From positions 213,501 to 277,500 of the forward strand of contig CAMXCT020006564.1 in the NCBI GenBank assembly GCA_947184155.2: 64,000 bases of DNA. The letters run 5' to 3'. The position numbers were made by a program, and so were the translations under genes. Source of the DNA: Cladocopium goreaui (lineage: Eukaryota > Sar > Dinophyceae > Suessiales > Symbiodiniaceae). The first letter of the stretch is position 1. Each line of letters begins with the position of its first letter. Positions 31,561 through 41,166 of the stretch are shown one piece after another. Below the pieces are notes generated by a model. The model made no database searches and was not told the DNA's origin. It worked only from the letters and a program-made list of their open reading frames with translations.

Positions 31561-34500
31561 GTTGCTGTTTGTTTGCTTTTAGGTGCGAGTGACGGCCATT
31601 CACACGACTGGTTCGGATTCTTGTCTAGATTTTTTTGTCCGAAGTGTGCGCGCCAGGATTTCCTTCAGCTTCGCGATCTACAGTGCGGGCAGCCACACCC
31701 TGCATTCGCAGGACACCGCTTCTGCCGCTTGCACCACAGCGCAATCAACCAATCCTTTCGCCGCTCGTCCTTTCTTCCCCCGAAAGCAAAAGTGCTTGAG
31801 CCGGATGTCCGAATTCACGCTCCCGTTCCTTCGGGTTGGCGCGCATTCAATGTGCAGGGCGATGGACGGTGCGGATACAGAGCTCTTGCGAAATTCTTAG
31901 GAATTTCTTGGACGGATGTCATGCAGCGACTCCTTCCGTTGATGCTGGCCGCGCAGCACACCTTCCAGCCTCATGAGCTCATGGCTTTTGTGATGGCCAT
32001 GGACCCTGCCAACCCCTGCTCCCGCGCAGCTTGGCTGTCGCACCGCCACATTTTGTTGCTCAGCCAGCTGCGCGATTGGTTTCCGGACGGCATCGCAGTT
32101 CGCAAACTTCACGCCGGCCTTGACTTCATCCATTTTCAGCCTGATGGCGATGTGCAACTGGCGTCTCACATTTCTTCCGCATCTGTTTGCGTTCTGGGAC
32201 TGCTTAGCATCCGTGCCCCCCATTTCGTTCTGCTTCACTCTACTCCTTTTGAAAAGTCGCGAGCGGGGTTGCTTGGGCGATCTTCTGCCTTGCCTGCGGC
32301 CCGTGCCATGCAGCCATCGAGTTTGGATTTCGCCGGCGGCTCTTTTGCTTGCATGGTGCCGACCAACTTTGAGGATAGACCTTTGCGTTTTGCTTCCGCA
32401 GAACGGTCCTGGAGTCTTGCTCTTCCAGAGCAGCAACTTGTCACTTTCACGCTGCGCTCTCTCCTGTCCGGCGCTCACCTCTGCACTGTGACGCTGCCAG
32501 TTTCGGACCTCTGGAACAGATCGCTCCACATGGTTCTCATCAAAGTCATTGCTAATGTTTTGCAGGCGTCGCCCTTCCACCTGCGGTTGTTTGCGTCCTC
32601 CGACGTGGTCTGTCCAACCCCGACTGGCCCGCAGCTTGCGCCGCTTGTGTCCGTCAAGCTTCTGCGGATCCCAACGCGCAAAGACTTAGCTGACGAGCTC
32701 CTCCGAGCCATTGACTTGAATGACGTTGCTTGCGCTCAGGAGCTGTTGTTTGATGGGCAGTGCCCCAATCACCCTGCAGAAGGCACCCTGCACCCTCTGT
32801 ATGCAGCCCTGAACAAGAAGAATGTAGATATGGTCCGCGCTCTCCTCCTGGCGCGCGCTGATGTCGCTTGCCGGTATGATTTCGGCGGCACCCCGTTGCA
32901 TTTGGCTTGCAGGCAAAGCATGCCAGCAGCTGTTGATCTTTTAATCAACGCCAATGCCCCGGTGGATGCAACTGACGTGGAACAAGATTCGGCCCTCCAT
33001 GTCGCTGCAGTTTATGGGGATGCTGCCTGTGTTCGGCTGCTGCTTGCCGCATCAGCGCCAGGCGCGAGCCGCAACCTCCGCCTGGAGACCCCTCTCACCG
33101 TTGCTGTGGACACAGGTGCGCCGGTTGCTGTCGTTGCTACATTGATGCAAGCTGCTTGGCCCGACAGCTGGCAGGTTCTTTTCCAAATGGATTTATTCCA
33201 TATTTGCCGGGCGTTGGGCTTATGTCGTTTTCCATTGTTTGCAACTTGCGGCGCGTTGTCTTCCCAACGAGACTGTTATCCTTTGTTGTCCGGGGGTGTA
33301 ATCTTGCGCGAAAGCGCAGAAAGCAGCAACATATTGGAGGCGCTGGAGCCTGAGATCCTCGTCCAAATTCTGCACTACGCTCTCTCTCCGCAAACTTTCT
33401 GCTACACAATGCGCGTCTCCAATGAATTTTGCGAGCTAGTCCAATCACCGCATACTTGGCCCGGAAACTTGCGCCTCGCACCATGCACATGCCAGCGCCT
33501 CTGTGCGAACCTCTGTCTTCGAGCGGTTGTCCAGGCAGTGCCCCATTCATGTCCTTACTCCCCTGTTGCCCATTTGACTTTCGCGCTCGCGCCGCGGCCC
33601 CGCAATCCATTGTGGTCCTGGCATCACTACCATGCTGAGCCTCATGGCGCCAATTTCTGGTTCACGAGTTCTGCTTCTCCTTCACCGCCGGTGTTCGCTT
33701 TGAATTTATCTTTTGCACGCTGTGCTGGTTTGGCGGAGTGCCCGGACTTGGAATTGCTTCTAGGGGTTTTTGCTTCCGGCTTTTCTTCTTTGCAGGGTTT
33801 GCTTCACTTGAGCACCTTCCCCCCCGACGCCCGCAATGTGGCTGCTGCGAAGCTCAACATCAATTCCGGCCAGTGCTGCTCCTTGGCCTCTTTCCTCACA
33901 CATGACAGTTTCCAAGCCAACTCATGTGATCTGTCGTTGGCCGGCATCGCTCCACAAAAGTTAACTTTTGCATGTCGCCAGCAAGACCAAATCTGCTGCC
34001 TGTTTGGCAATGACGGTTCTGTGCTGCTGCAGTGGCGCTGCGTCGGTTTGCCAAAGAACACGCCGTTAAACTGTTTCGTGGCGTTGCATTCTCCATCGGC
34101 TCCCCTGTCCAATTTGGCGCCCGCTCCGTCAAACGGCTTCCGGCGGCCGGTGCGGGTGACACAGGCGCGCTTGCATCAAGGGGTTGGCCTCGCTCGCGTG
34201 CTGCCGTGCCTGGACCTATGCGGGGGCTTCTGGGATCGACTGCCGCAGACTTGTCAGCACACAGTTTTGGCGTGTTTGTGTGCTCTTAACGATCTTGTGA
34301 CGTTCCTACAAACGCACAGAGCCGCTTGTGCCTTTCTGATCGATGCGAGTCAGCACAATGCACTGGTCGCGTCTGTTTCCCCTTGCTGTTGCACGAGGCT
34401 GTGTTTGAACAAATGCATTGAAGCGCTGCTGTCCCAAGGTTTTCCGATCCACAAGAAGTTCCTTTTGGGGTGTTTCAACCCGCGCTCCTTCCCTCCTCTT

Positions 34501-37500
34501 CATCGAACATGGCAAACTTTCCACTCTGTTGACTTTCGCCACGTCGTTCGGATGGCTTCGCGCATTTCCCCTTCAGTTTCCACGGCCGTCATCGAGTTGT
34601 CGCCCGTGTTGCTCGGGCAGTCGCAGCTCTACTTGACAATAGGCATGAGCACGGGACCTCACCCTGCAGCAGTTGCTTGGCCACACCTCTTCAGCCTGCA
34701 GGCCCCATTTTCCCAACGCGGGCTTCAGCTGGAGATCCGAGATGGGCGTTGCAACGGCGCGCGCTGGTGCACAGAAGTCGAGCGAATGCAAATGCACGCG
34801 CTGCGCCCCATCGATTTTTCGCGATGTCAAACTTTCACCTTTGTATGCTCTCCTGCAAGTGTTGCGCTGTTTGATTCCCGTGGGGACTTGGTCTCGCTTT
34901 GTCCGCAGCCTTGGCCGGCCACAGAGTCGAATGAGCTGAAAGGCTTCATAGGCTTAAGGGGCGCCGCACCTTTGCCCCGCCCGGACCGGGACACCACAAT
35001 TATTCAGCCAGTCTTGACTCAAGCTCGTCGCGAAGCCTTGCAGCTGCAGCCTCTGCTGCGTATCGTCGGGCCACATGTGTTGCACATTGGTCCCTTGACA
35101 TTGACCGGCGGTGGCAAGGCGAGTGGATCCAAAGCCGGCAGCCGCCGCCCAACCGACCCGCGTTCCACCAAGGCTCACCGCCAAGACGTGGCCATGCCCA
35201 AACGGGCTTTGATCATCAAACGCAAGTGGGCCGAGCTCATTCTTTCAGGCGAAAAAACGTGGGAGGTTCGCGGGGAGCCGACCACGAAGCGGGGAAGGAT
35301 TGCGATCGCACAAGCTGGTTCCAAACAATTGGTGGGGGAAGTCACCCTGGCCGAATGCTTTCTCATCGGTGAGCAACCTTCACCTGGCATTTGGGTTTCC
35401 ACGGGCCCTCCTTCGCAGTACATTTGGGCACCCGACAACGCAAACAAGCATTGCATTACTGACCAATCGTCGGTGAACTACAAGAAAGCCTATGCGTGGG
35501 TCATGGAACATGTGCGCAAGTATCCTGCGCCGCGGCCGTACACCCACAAACTAGGCTGCATGAAGTGGGTTAAGCTGGATGGCGGTAGTGTGGCCCAATT
35601 TTCAGCCGGCGCAACCAGCGCGGCAGGCAACCCTTTGTGGTGCGACGCAATGGACTCCGACTCCACTGGATCTGTTTCTGTCACCTCGGCCGCTGCTTCC
35701 GCTCCAGTGGTATTTTGCGACGATCATTTCCATTTTGAGTCTTCGCCAAGCCGGCTGCTTTCCCCGAATCGAACGCCCGCTTCGACATTGCTCGGCGCCA
35801 GTTACCCCGGTTCTCCGCGCCTGCGTACTCCTCACAGTCCAACTGTTACTGTTGGGGAGGTTCCGGCGATTTCACTGTCAGCGGCCCTCCTTCGTGACGA
35901 TGCTTCTGATTCTAGTTCTGATGCCTGGGCAGACGCGTCTTTGGCTTTTCTTTCTTCCAACTGCAGAGCTTCCTCGTTCTTTCAGGCGTTGCAGAACGCG
36001 TGTGGCTTGCGTTCTGCTTGCTTGGCAAAGACTTGCGCGCAGCTGGCTTTAACTTCGTCTGCGTGGCATTGCTTCTTCTCCCATCCAAAACGCTTTTCTT
36101 CTGAGCTTCCTTTCTCCTTCATTCAAGACGTCCACTCCCACCTTTCGTGTGCGCCGCTACTGCTTTGGATCCTTCCGGCCGGTGATCTGCTTCTCTTGTC
36201 GGATGGTTTTTGCGAGCCGTATGAAGGCAGTGTTGTGGATTTTCCAACGATTGTTTTGAACTCTACCAATGCTTGGTTCTTTCCCGTGGTGATGACATTG
36301 CGCCCCATTGTTGTCCCAGCGTTGAGCTCTTGTCCCGCAGTCGGATATCTGCACCTTCTCGTTTTTGGATTGGCTCCCACGCTTCTACCTCCGACGGAAA
36401 ACCTTTTCCATTGCTTCAAAACTACGCGCTTGGAATGCGTAGGTCACTTGGAGACGCTGCGTGACACAGTAGCGTTGTCCATTTGCCCTTGCATCCTGGA
36501 AATGGGCCAGCATCTTTGTGGTCGGGGGCTCTCGCAGCTTGCTCTTGTGTTGGCTCCTGCAGAGCCTGTAGACCTTTTGATCCTGGACAGCAACAGTTGT
36601 TTGTTCCACGTCTCCAGCTTCCACACCTTCCAGCGAATTGAATGGGGCGCCGCATTGCTCCGGCTTAAGAACCCAAATTGTTTCCTGTTCGTTTTCATCC
36701 ATTCGACCAAGCATTTTTTGCAAGCGCTCTTGCGCGTTCCAGGTTCCACTGGTCACGCCGAGGCTTGGCTAGGCCGGGCGCAGCCCACGGCTCATGCAGC
36801 GTGCGTGGCGACCGTTCCATTGAACCTGGCAGAACCCACGCTCACCGAGCGGCTCAGCCGTGAAGCGCTGACAGTTTTTACGCCATGCGAGTTACTCACT
36901 TCCTCGCCAGACGCTGCCAGTTGCACAGCGGGTGCGTCGGGCCCTGCGCAAATGGAAGACGACTCAGTCAATGCCTGTATAGCCTCGCCGGGCAATTTGC
37001 TTCGGGGTACACCTGAAGACTTCAACCGAGCTTTTGCAGACGTGTACCGCAAAGATCCAGAAAGAGCAAAGCTGATCTCTCGATACATCCTTGCCGACCT
37101 TGCCCCCTTCCCACATGAGCAGCTGAAAAATGCCTTGCCGGACGTCTATTCAATGACAGACAACCTTGCCCAAAAAGCGGGCTGCCCCTTTGAATGGGCT
37201 TTCCTCCTTTTTCTACCCGTTCTTGGCACTGCGTGCTCCAAAGCCAGGCTGTTCATCAACGAATTTTTCCTCGTGCCGCCGCTGCTTTGGTTGGGCTTAT
37301 GCCTCGACAGCGGCGCCAACAAAAGCGGCATCATGACAGCCTTGGCAGACATCGTCTCTGGCTTTGAAAAGGAGTTGCTCCAAAAGGCGCTGGACGAAGC
37401 TCGTAAGGAAGCGCAGCTGGCAGAAGAGGAGGAGGATGCACACGGTGCGGAGCCAGATGAGCGTTCGTCAAAAAAACGCAAGACCTCCTTGTCGAAAGCA

Positions 37501-40500
37501 TTAGCGGCCATCCACAACAACAAGCCCGCCTTGTTTTCCGACGAAGGCTCGTTGCCCGCCATTGGCATGCAAATGGCGCACAACGGGCACCGGGCTATTG
37601 GATTATATGATGAAGGCCGGTTCCTTCTCCGAGCGCTGGCCAACGGAGAAGGTTCCGGATTTAATGCCTCCATTATGTCCAAGCTCTTTAATGGCTCCAT
37701 TTGGAAAAGGACGGTTGTGAAGGATAACAACCGCTTCTCCATGCACCAGACATGCCTTTGTTTAGCAATGACTTTCCATGTCGAGGAATGGCATGACTTT
37801 CTGGCCAAAGATGGTGCCTTGGGCATGCAAAGTCGGTTTCTCATGTTTCACAGCAGCCCCCGCCTCGAGAAAGCAGACGCAGTCCTCGAACCTGCGGTGT
37901 ATTCCACGGGGGCTGCGCGCTCTCGAGGTGCGCCGGTCCTTCCAGCTTCATTGCTCACCCAGTTTGTTTCTGTCCTCACAAGAATCGAAAACGTTCACAC
38001 TGCAAATGCTCCTGATTTTGATGCGTCGCGGGAATTCATTCCATATTTCTTTGCCCCCGATGCCTTGGATTATTTTCGAGAGCACTACGACGCCCAAGTT
38101 CTCACGCAAGAACAATCATACTTGCAGGACCCAAAGCTTTTCAGCCATGCCGGCAAATTGAAATCACTTCCCTGGCGTTTGGCTCTGTTGTTGCATTCTT
38201 GGGCGCGTGCGTGTTCTGCCGCCGATCAGTCAGGCACGGCTTGGAGCAGAGAGCTTTCTCGCGAAGTCGTGGAGCCGGCTAAAGCTATTTTCGATTATTT
38301 GTCCTTGCAGTCTCAACTGCTCGCGCCGGGATCCAACCTCGTCAGCACCTTGGACACGCACGACTTGCGCGAGCTTGCTGCGCAGAGGTATCCGTATCTT
38401 ATCACTTTGATCGAAACCGATACTCTCCCAACTGCTCGCGCAGAAGCTGCCCCTGCTAATTCGTTGCCGGATGCTAGCCCGTCTTTCACTGTTTGGTGGG
38501 AAGCCCTTTCCCCGGACAACAAACTCTATGCTTTCGTTGCTGCGCACTGGGTTCTCACGAGCGCAAGCACAATCATGGTTGACCAGGGGACCTTGCTGAA
38601 GAAACTTCATGCAAAAGACACAGGCGTGGCATTACCAAGAGATGCTACCAAGCCATATTGCCAAAACGCGTTTTTGCTTCTGAAATATTTCCAGTTGGCA
38701 GCCTTGACCAGGACCTCCGAAAAGGCGGCTCACAGGCTGCGCAAAAGAAAGCCTCCGCAATGCCCAACTTCCCAAGTTGCATTTTCAAATTTGCTGCATC
38801 TTTTCCAGCACAAGCAGGCGAACAGCTTGGCGGAGTACGCAGAATCCTGCCTAACGGTGACCGCGTCTATCTCCACTCTGTATGCTGCCGACTTGAAGGT
38901 CCTGTTGCCGCCCGATTTCGATGTCCCGCGCATGGAGCAGTGCTTGCAGCTGCTCACGCAATACGCCACTGACGCCCGCCCTTTCGAGCACAGTGCCAAA
39001 ATTCTGAATGTCAAATCCCAGCGCGTGGCAGCCAAGCAGGTAGCGCCTAACAATCCTCCTCCTCCGCCTCCAGGAACCGAGATGTTAGCCGGGGCCACAC
39101 ACAGCGACGCGTGCTCTTCGTTGATGTACCCAGGGTCCCTCAGTTTGTTGCCTGCTTTCGTTCTCGCGTTCCACCACGCGGATCCTGCATGTCGAGCGTC
39201 TGTGGCGCACGCATTGCTGCAACAACAATGTTTCCATCTTCACCTGTCTGAAAGGGACTGCGACTTTATTCTTGGCAAGCTTCTCCGACGTGCCCCGTAT
39301 TGGCTTGGAGCTGAGTGCCACTTGCCAAAGCACATTCCCACGAGATGCATTCAACCAGACGTGAAACATTGTCTGACGTGCCACGCACATCTCAAATGTG
39401 CCGCCGCTCGCGCAGTGCCTTGTGCGCTTGGCTTGCATTGCGTGGAACAGGTCCTGCTCCTCAGCTACTCTTGCTGCTCCTGCAGTCGCTCTTATTTTGG
39501 ACCGTGGTTTGAGGGCAAAGATGCAACTGGTGCGCGGGCTAGGATGCTAGTGCAAGACAACCCACGCTACTTCTGCATCACGCAAAACATCGTCTTTGCG
39601 ACAGCTTTCTTGGACCAAGTCACCGATATTCTGCTTCATTGCGGCGATTCTTTCCGAGGCATTGTGAATGTGCTGCGGCCCAAGCTCCACATGAAAATTC
39701 GAACGCTGGAGAAGCATCTCCGCGATTCGTGGCTGCAATACTCCGTGTGCAAGTTTTTGACAAACAATCGCACTTCCATCAATTGCTTTGTCGGCAAGAA
39801 TGGCATGGAACCCTGGTGCCGTGGACTCGAAGACCAGGTGCTTCACCAATTTCAGCGTCGCTGGCTCCTGCAACACCAGTGTTCCAAGTGCGAACGAGGC
39901 ATTCTAGGCGTGGACGGCAATGCCAAAGTTCGTAGCAAACTGTGCGCCAACACGGATGCGGGCGTATGGGATTGCAGGCCTCTGAACGCCCATTGCCGGA
40001 CTGGATGCCAGAGTGCTCCCATTCCTAGTCGAAAATATTGCGCCGTGCACCTCCGAGATGCTGACCCGATTTTTGGTTGCGATCTCATTTTGCAAATGAT
40101 CCTTTCCTTCCTCGCAACGACAGCAACCCTGCTTTCTCGCACCGAAGCTGGTCGCCACAAGTCGCCAGATATTGTCGCGCTTTTCCCGCTTTGTCGACGA
40201 ACGCGGAAAGCGTTGAGTTTTGCTGTGAGCCACGCTAAGCTTCAATATCCAGTTTCGCTTCTTTCTGTCAAACGTATTCCGCGTTCGCGGCGGTATGCTT
40301 TCCAAACCAAGACAGGCCAAGCCTTTTCGCTATCAAGCGCCTTGGTTCCCACGCACTACCAACAGCAATATGGTCAATCCTTGTTGGAGCCCGTTTCACG
40401 AGAGTGCCAATCAAAGCCACGCGTCGGACATCAAGTCCAGTTCTCTGCGTCCGAGAAAAATGACGCGTGTCGCCGGCAATGGGAAAAATCTCGTGCAGCA

Positions 40501-41166
40501 CGGCGCAGTGGGGGCGTTTTAGCCGCTGTCAAGGAATGCCAAATCATCAGCGCCATCAAGCTCGTGTACACCCACGAATCCCCAACAGGGGTCTACTTTT
40601 TCTTGGCTGAGCTGTTTGAGTTTCTGTCTGCCGGCCGCAATGTCAATTTGAAGACTGCCAAGCGGAAGACTCGCCTGCGAACACTTCAGCAAACCATGCC
40701 GCTGGTCTTTTACGATTGCGCGTGCACGTTGCAGCGCTTCATGGCTTCCAAGAAACGACGCCGCATGAGCAAAGTTGCTCGTACCCTCAGCCGGCTTCGC
40801 CTTGTCATCGACAAGTTCCATTTTCGCAAAGGGCACAGCGGCTGCAAGCCTGATGGCACTCGCCCGTTTCCCAAAACGTGGCCTCAGACGCATGCCTCGA
40901 GCTTCCCCAACATTAATGACAGCGCAGCTGAACAATCTTTTGCGTTTGTTCGCAAAATTGCGGTGGCGGCGCGGCGCATGACCCCAGTGCGTGGCCTTCT
41001 CTTCCTTGCGTCATTGCTGCACGCTCGCAATGTACAACTCGAACTCATGGGGATCAAAAAGGCAGAACTGGCAGCGGCCAAGAAGCGAAAATTCATGGCG
41101 CGCCGCAACTTCCAGGATGCAGTGGAAACGCTGCCATTTCGACGACCAGCTTCGCAGCAGCTCTAA
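31081..41166 (+). CDS. Giant OTU-ankyrin-F-box-ASCH-DUF3987-KDZ transposase fusion
   Basis: This is one open frame of 3361 codons. The first ~167 codons are hydrophobic read-through of probable intron; coding proper likely begins at an acceptor (GCTTTTAG) ending at 31582. In order it carries an OTU protease-like domain, three to four ankyrin repeats, two F-box-like plus beta-rich cassettes, an ASCH domain, a Ser/Pro-rich region, a DUF3987-like P-loop region, a helical winged-helix-like segment, and a KDZ transposase with zinc sites and a D-D-E triad at the C-terminus. The transposase would cut and move DNA. The N-terminal modules suggest interference with ubiquitin signalling and RNA recognition; that reading is inference. 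No internal stop or frameshift exists over more than 9.5 kb, which argues for recent or continuing function. An alternative is a host gene made from a domesticated transposon. Upstream exons at 30.4-31.3 kb may belong to it. Confidence 0.85.
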   Translation: MMLQLFLVLFKCQTCVLIDTVSFSRFTQCSDHCISRFLACIPFSVYTVILLTQLAGSTFSLCFLWHSISRRRRMISKVLLPTSRWKTPRTSHGLMLQLFLFLLRPSLVSCKYEICRLPNTFALRAVYGSLHVHFCCIYPLHCIPSCFQHSCSMHVVNFPFVAVCLLLGASDGHSHDWFGFLSRFFCPKCARQDFLQLRDLQCGQPHPAFAGHRFCRLHHSAINQSFRRSSFLPPKAKVLEPDVRIHAPVPSGWRAFNVQGDGRCGYRALAKFLGISWTDVMQRLLPLMLAAQHTFQPHELMAFVMAMDPANPCSRAAWLSHRHILLLSQLRDWFPDGIAVRKLHAGLDFIHFQPDGDVQLASHISSASVCVLGLLSIRAPHFVLLHSTPFEKSRAGLLGRSSALPAARAMQPSSLDFAGGSFACMVPTNFEDRPLRFASAERSWSLALPEQQLVTFTLRSLLSGAHLCTVTLPVSDLWNRSLHMVLIKVIANVLQASPFHLRLFASSDVVCPTPTGPQLAPLVSVKLLRIPTRKDLADELLRAIDLNDVACAQELLFDGQCPNHPAEGTLHPLYAALNKKNVDMVRALLLARADVACRYDFGGTPLHLACRQSMPAAVDLLINANAPVDATDVEQDSALHVAAVYGDAACVRLLLAASAPGASRNLRLETPLTVAVDTGAPVAVVATLMQAAWPDSWQVLFQMDLFHICRALGLCRFPLFATCGALSSQRDCYPLLSGGVILRESAESSNILEALEPEILVQILHYALSPQTFCYTMRVSNEFCELVQSPHTWPGNLRLAPCTCQRLCANLCLRAVVQAVPHSCPYSPVAHLTFALAPRPRNPLWSWHHYHAEPHGANFWFTSSASPSPPVFALNLSFARCAGLAECPDLELLLGVFASGFSSLQGLLHLSTFPPDARNVAAAKLNINSGQCCSLASFLTHDSFQANSCDLSLAGIAPQKLTFACRQQDQICCLFGNDGSVLLQWRCVGLPKNTPLNCFVALHSPSAPLSNLAPAPSNGFRRPVRVTQARLHQGVGLARVLPCLDLCGGFWDRLPQTCQHTVLACLCALNDLVTFLQTHRAACAFLIDASQHNALVASVSPCCCTRLCLNKCIEALLSQGFPIHKKFLLGCFNPRSFPPLHRTWQTFHSVDFRHVVRMASRISPSVSTAVIELSPVLLGQSQLYLTIGMSTGPHPAAVAWPHLFSLQAPFSQRGLQLEIRDGRCNGARWCTEVERMQMHALRPIDFSRCQTFTFVCSPASVALFDSRGDLVSLCPQPWPATESNELKGFIGLRGAAPLPRPDRDTTIIQPVLTQARREALQLQPLLRIVGPHVLHIGPLTLTGGGKASGSKAGSRRPTDPRSTKAHRQDVAMPKRALIIKRKWAELILSGEKTWEVRGEPTTKRGRIAIAQAGSKQLVGEVTLAECFLIGEQPSPGIWVSTGPPSQYIWAPDNANKHCITDQSSVNYKKAYAWVMEHVRKYPAPRPYTHKLGCMKWVKLDGGSVAQFSAGATSAAGNPLWCDAMDSDSTGSVSVTSAAASAPVVFCDDHFHFESSPSRLLSPNRTPASTLLGASYPGSPRLRTPHSPTVTVGEVPAISLSAALLRDDASDSSSDAWADASLAFLSSNCRASSFFQALQNACGLRSACLAKTCAQLALTSSAWHCFFSHPKRFSSELPFSFIQDVHSHLSCAPLLLWILPAGDLLLLSDGFCEPYEGSVVDFPTIVLNSTNAWFFPVVMTLRPIVVPALSSCPAVGYLHLLVFGLAPTLLPPTENLFHCFKTTRLECVGHLETLRDTVALSICPCILEMGQHLCGRGLSQLALVLAPAEPVDLLILDSNSCLFHVSSFHTFQRIEWGAALLRLKNPNCFLFVFIHSTKHFLQALLRVPGSTGHAEAWLGRAQPTAHAACVATVPLNLAEPTLTERLSREALTVFTPCELLTSSPDAASCTAGASGPAQMEDDSVNACIASPGNLLRGTPEDFNRAFADVYRKDPERAKLISRYILADLAPFPHEQLKNALPDVYSMTDNLAQKAGCPFEWAFLLFLPVLGTACSKARLFINEFFLVPPLLWLGLCLDSGANKSGIMTALADIVSGFEKELLQKALDEARKEAQLAEEEEDAHGAEPDERSSKKRKTSLSKALAAIHNNKPALFSDEGSLPAIGMQMAHNGHRAIGLYDEGRFLLRALANGEGSGFNASIMSKLFNGSIWKRTVVKDNNRFSMHQTCLCLAMTFHVEEWHDFLAKDGALGMQSRFLMFHSSPRLEKADAVLEPAVYSTGAARSRGAPVLPASLLTQFVSVLTRIENVHTANAPDFDASREFIPYFFAPDALDYFREHYDAQVLTQEQSYLQDPKLFSHAGKLKSLPWRLALLLHSWARACSAADQSGTAWSRELSREVVEPAKAIFDYLSLQSQLLAPGSNLVSTLDTHDLRELAAQRYPYLITLIETDTLPTARAEAAPANSLPDASPSFTVWWEALSPDNKLYAFVAAHWVLTSASTIMVDQGTLLKKLHAKDTGVALPRDATKPYCQNAFLLLKYFQLAALTRTSEKAAHRLRKRKPPQCPTSQVAFSNLLHLFQHKQANSLAEYAESCLTVTASISTLYAADLKVLLPPDFDVPRMEQCLQLLTQYATDARPFEHSAKILNVKSQRVAAKQVAPNNPPPPPPGTEMLAGATHSDACSSLMYPGSLSLLPAFVLAFHHADPACRASVAHALLQQQCFHLHLSERDCDFILGKLLRRAPYWLGAECHLPKHIPTRCIQPDVKHCLTCHAHLKCAAARAVPCALGLHCVEQVLLLSYSCCSCSRSYFGPWFEGKDATGARARMLVQDNPRYFCITQNIVFATAFLDQVTDILLHCGDSFRGIVNVLRPKLHMKIRTLEKHLRDSWLQYSVCKFLTNNRTSINCFVGKNGMEPWCRGLEDQVLHQFQRRWLLQHQCSKCERGILGVDGNAKVRSKLCANTDAGVWDCRPLNAHCRTGCQSAPIPSRKYCAVHLRDADPIFGCDLILQMILSFLATTATLLSRTEAGRHKSPDIVALFPLCRRTRKALSFAVSHAKLQYPVSLLSVKRIPRSRRYAFQTKTGQAFSLSSALVPTHYQQQYGQSLLEPVSRECQSKPRVGHQVQFSASEKNDACRRQWEKSRAARRSGGVLAAVKECQIISAIKLVYTHESPTGVYFFLAELFEFLSAGRNVNLKTAKRKTRLRTLQQTMPLVFYDCACTLQRFMASKKRRRMSKVARTLSRLRLVIDKFHFRKGHSGCKPDGTRPFPKTWPQTHASSFPNINDSAAEQSFAFVRKIAVAARRMTPVRGLLFLASLLHARNVQLELMGIKKAELAAAKKRKFMARRNFQDAVETLPFRRPASQQL
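31800..32260 (+). other. OTU cysteine protease-like domain in the giant ORF
   Basis: The QGDGRCGYRALA block has D261 and nucleophile C264, as in OTU deubiquitinases. A second block, PHFVLLHS with H381, fits the catalytic histidine. The spacing of about 117 residues is short but within the OTU range. The expected activity is cleavage of ubiquitin or a ubiquitin-like protein. Confidence 0.75.
32692..33150 (+). other. Ankyrin repeats in the giant ORF
   Basis: Residues ~538-690 contain the typical TPLHLACRQ, SALHVAAVYG and TPLTVAV helix starts with ~33-residue spacing and xVxLLLxxxA second helices. They would act as a protein-binding surface. Confidence 0.85.
33330..34980 (+). other. Two F-box-like plus beta-rich cassettes
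   Basis: Cassette 1 starts at ~residue 752 (LEPEILVQILHYALS, then SNEFCELV). It is followed by a Cys-rich helix and a beta region (LTFACRQQDQICCLFGNDGS). Cassette 2 starts at ~1050 (FWDRLPQTCQHTVLACLC) and has the parallel beta region (FTFVCSPASVALFDSRG). The repeated order suggests internal duplication of an F-box plus lectin-like or SPRY-like module. The fold of the beta part is not identified. Confidence 0.5.
35194..35580 (+). other. ASCH domain in the giant ORF
   Basis: Residues 1372-1500 start with KRALIIKRKWAELILSGEKT, followed by WEVRGEPTTKRGRIAIAQAG and a VGEVTL strand. This is the ASCH (ASC-1 homology) signature, a PUA-like fold that binds RNA or modified nucleic acid. Confidence 0.8.
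37012..38210 (+). other. DUF3987-like P-loop NTPase region with altered Walker A
   Basis: Residues ~1978-2377 have the DUF3987 layout: a helical N-terminal part, a hydrophobic strand before the P-loop, then LYDEGRFLL with D2177/E2178 as Walker B, and a fingers-like segment on the DNA-primase/helicase plan. The P-loop reads SGANKS (S2077-S2082), where family members usually have GSGKS. The glycine before the lysine is replaced by asparagine. A basic KKRKTS nuclear-signal-like patch lies at ~2130. Confidence 0.65.
39100..41166 (+). other. KDZ-type transposase domain
   Basis: A Cys/His cluster (from H2763, HCLTCHAHLKC) precedes the catalytic region. Then come CSKC (C2934, C2937), GVDGNAK with D2945, and YCAVH (C2987, H2990). 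These are followed by FYDCACT with D3212, DKFHFRKGHSGC (H3247, H3252, C3255), and SAAEQSFAFVRK with E3284. This DGN ... YDxAC ... HxxxxH ... AEQ order is that of Kyakuja-Dileera-Zisupton transposases, with a D-D-E triad in an RNase H fold. Terminal inverted repeats could not be identified. Confidence 0.75.

Noticed and set aside
31897-32580. 227-codon minus-strand ORF inside the giant gene
   Set aside because: Antisense shadow of the OTU region; the plus-strand frame carries the recognisable motifs.
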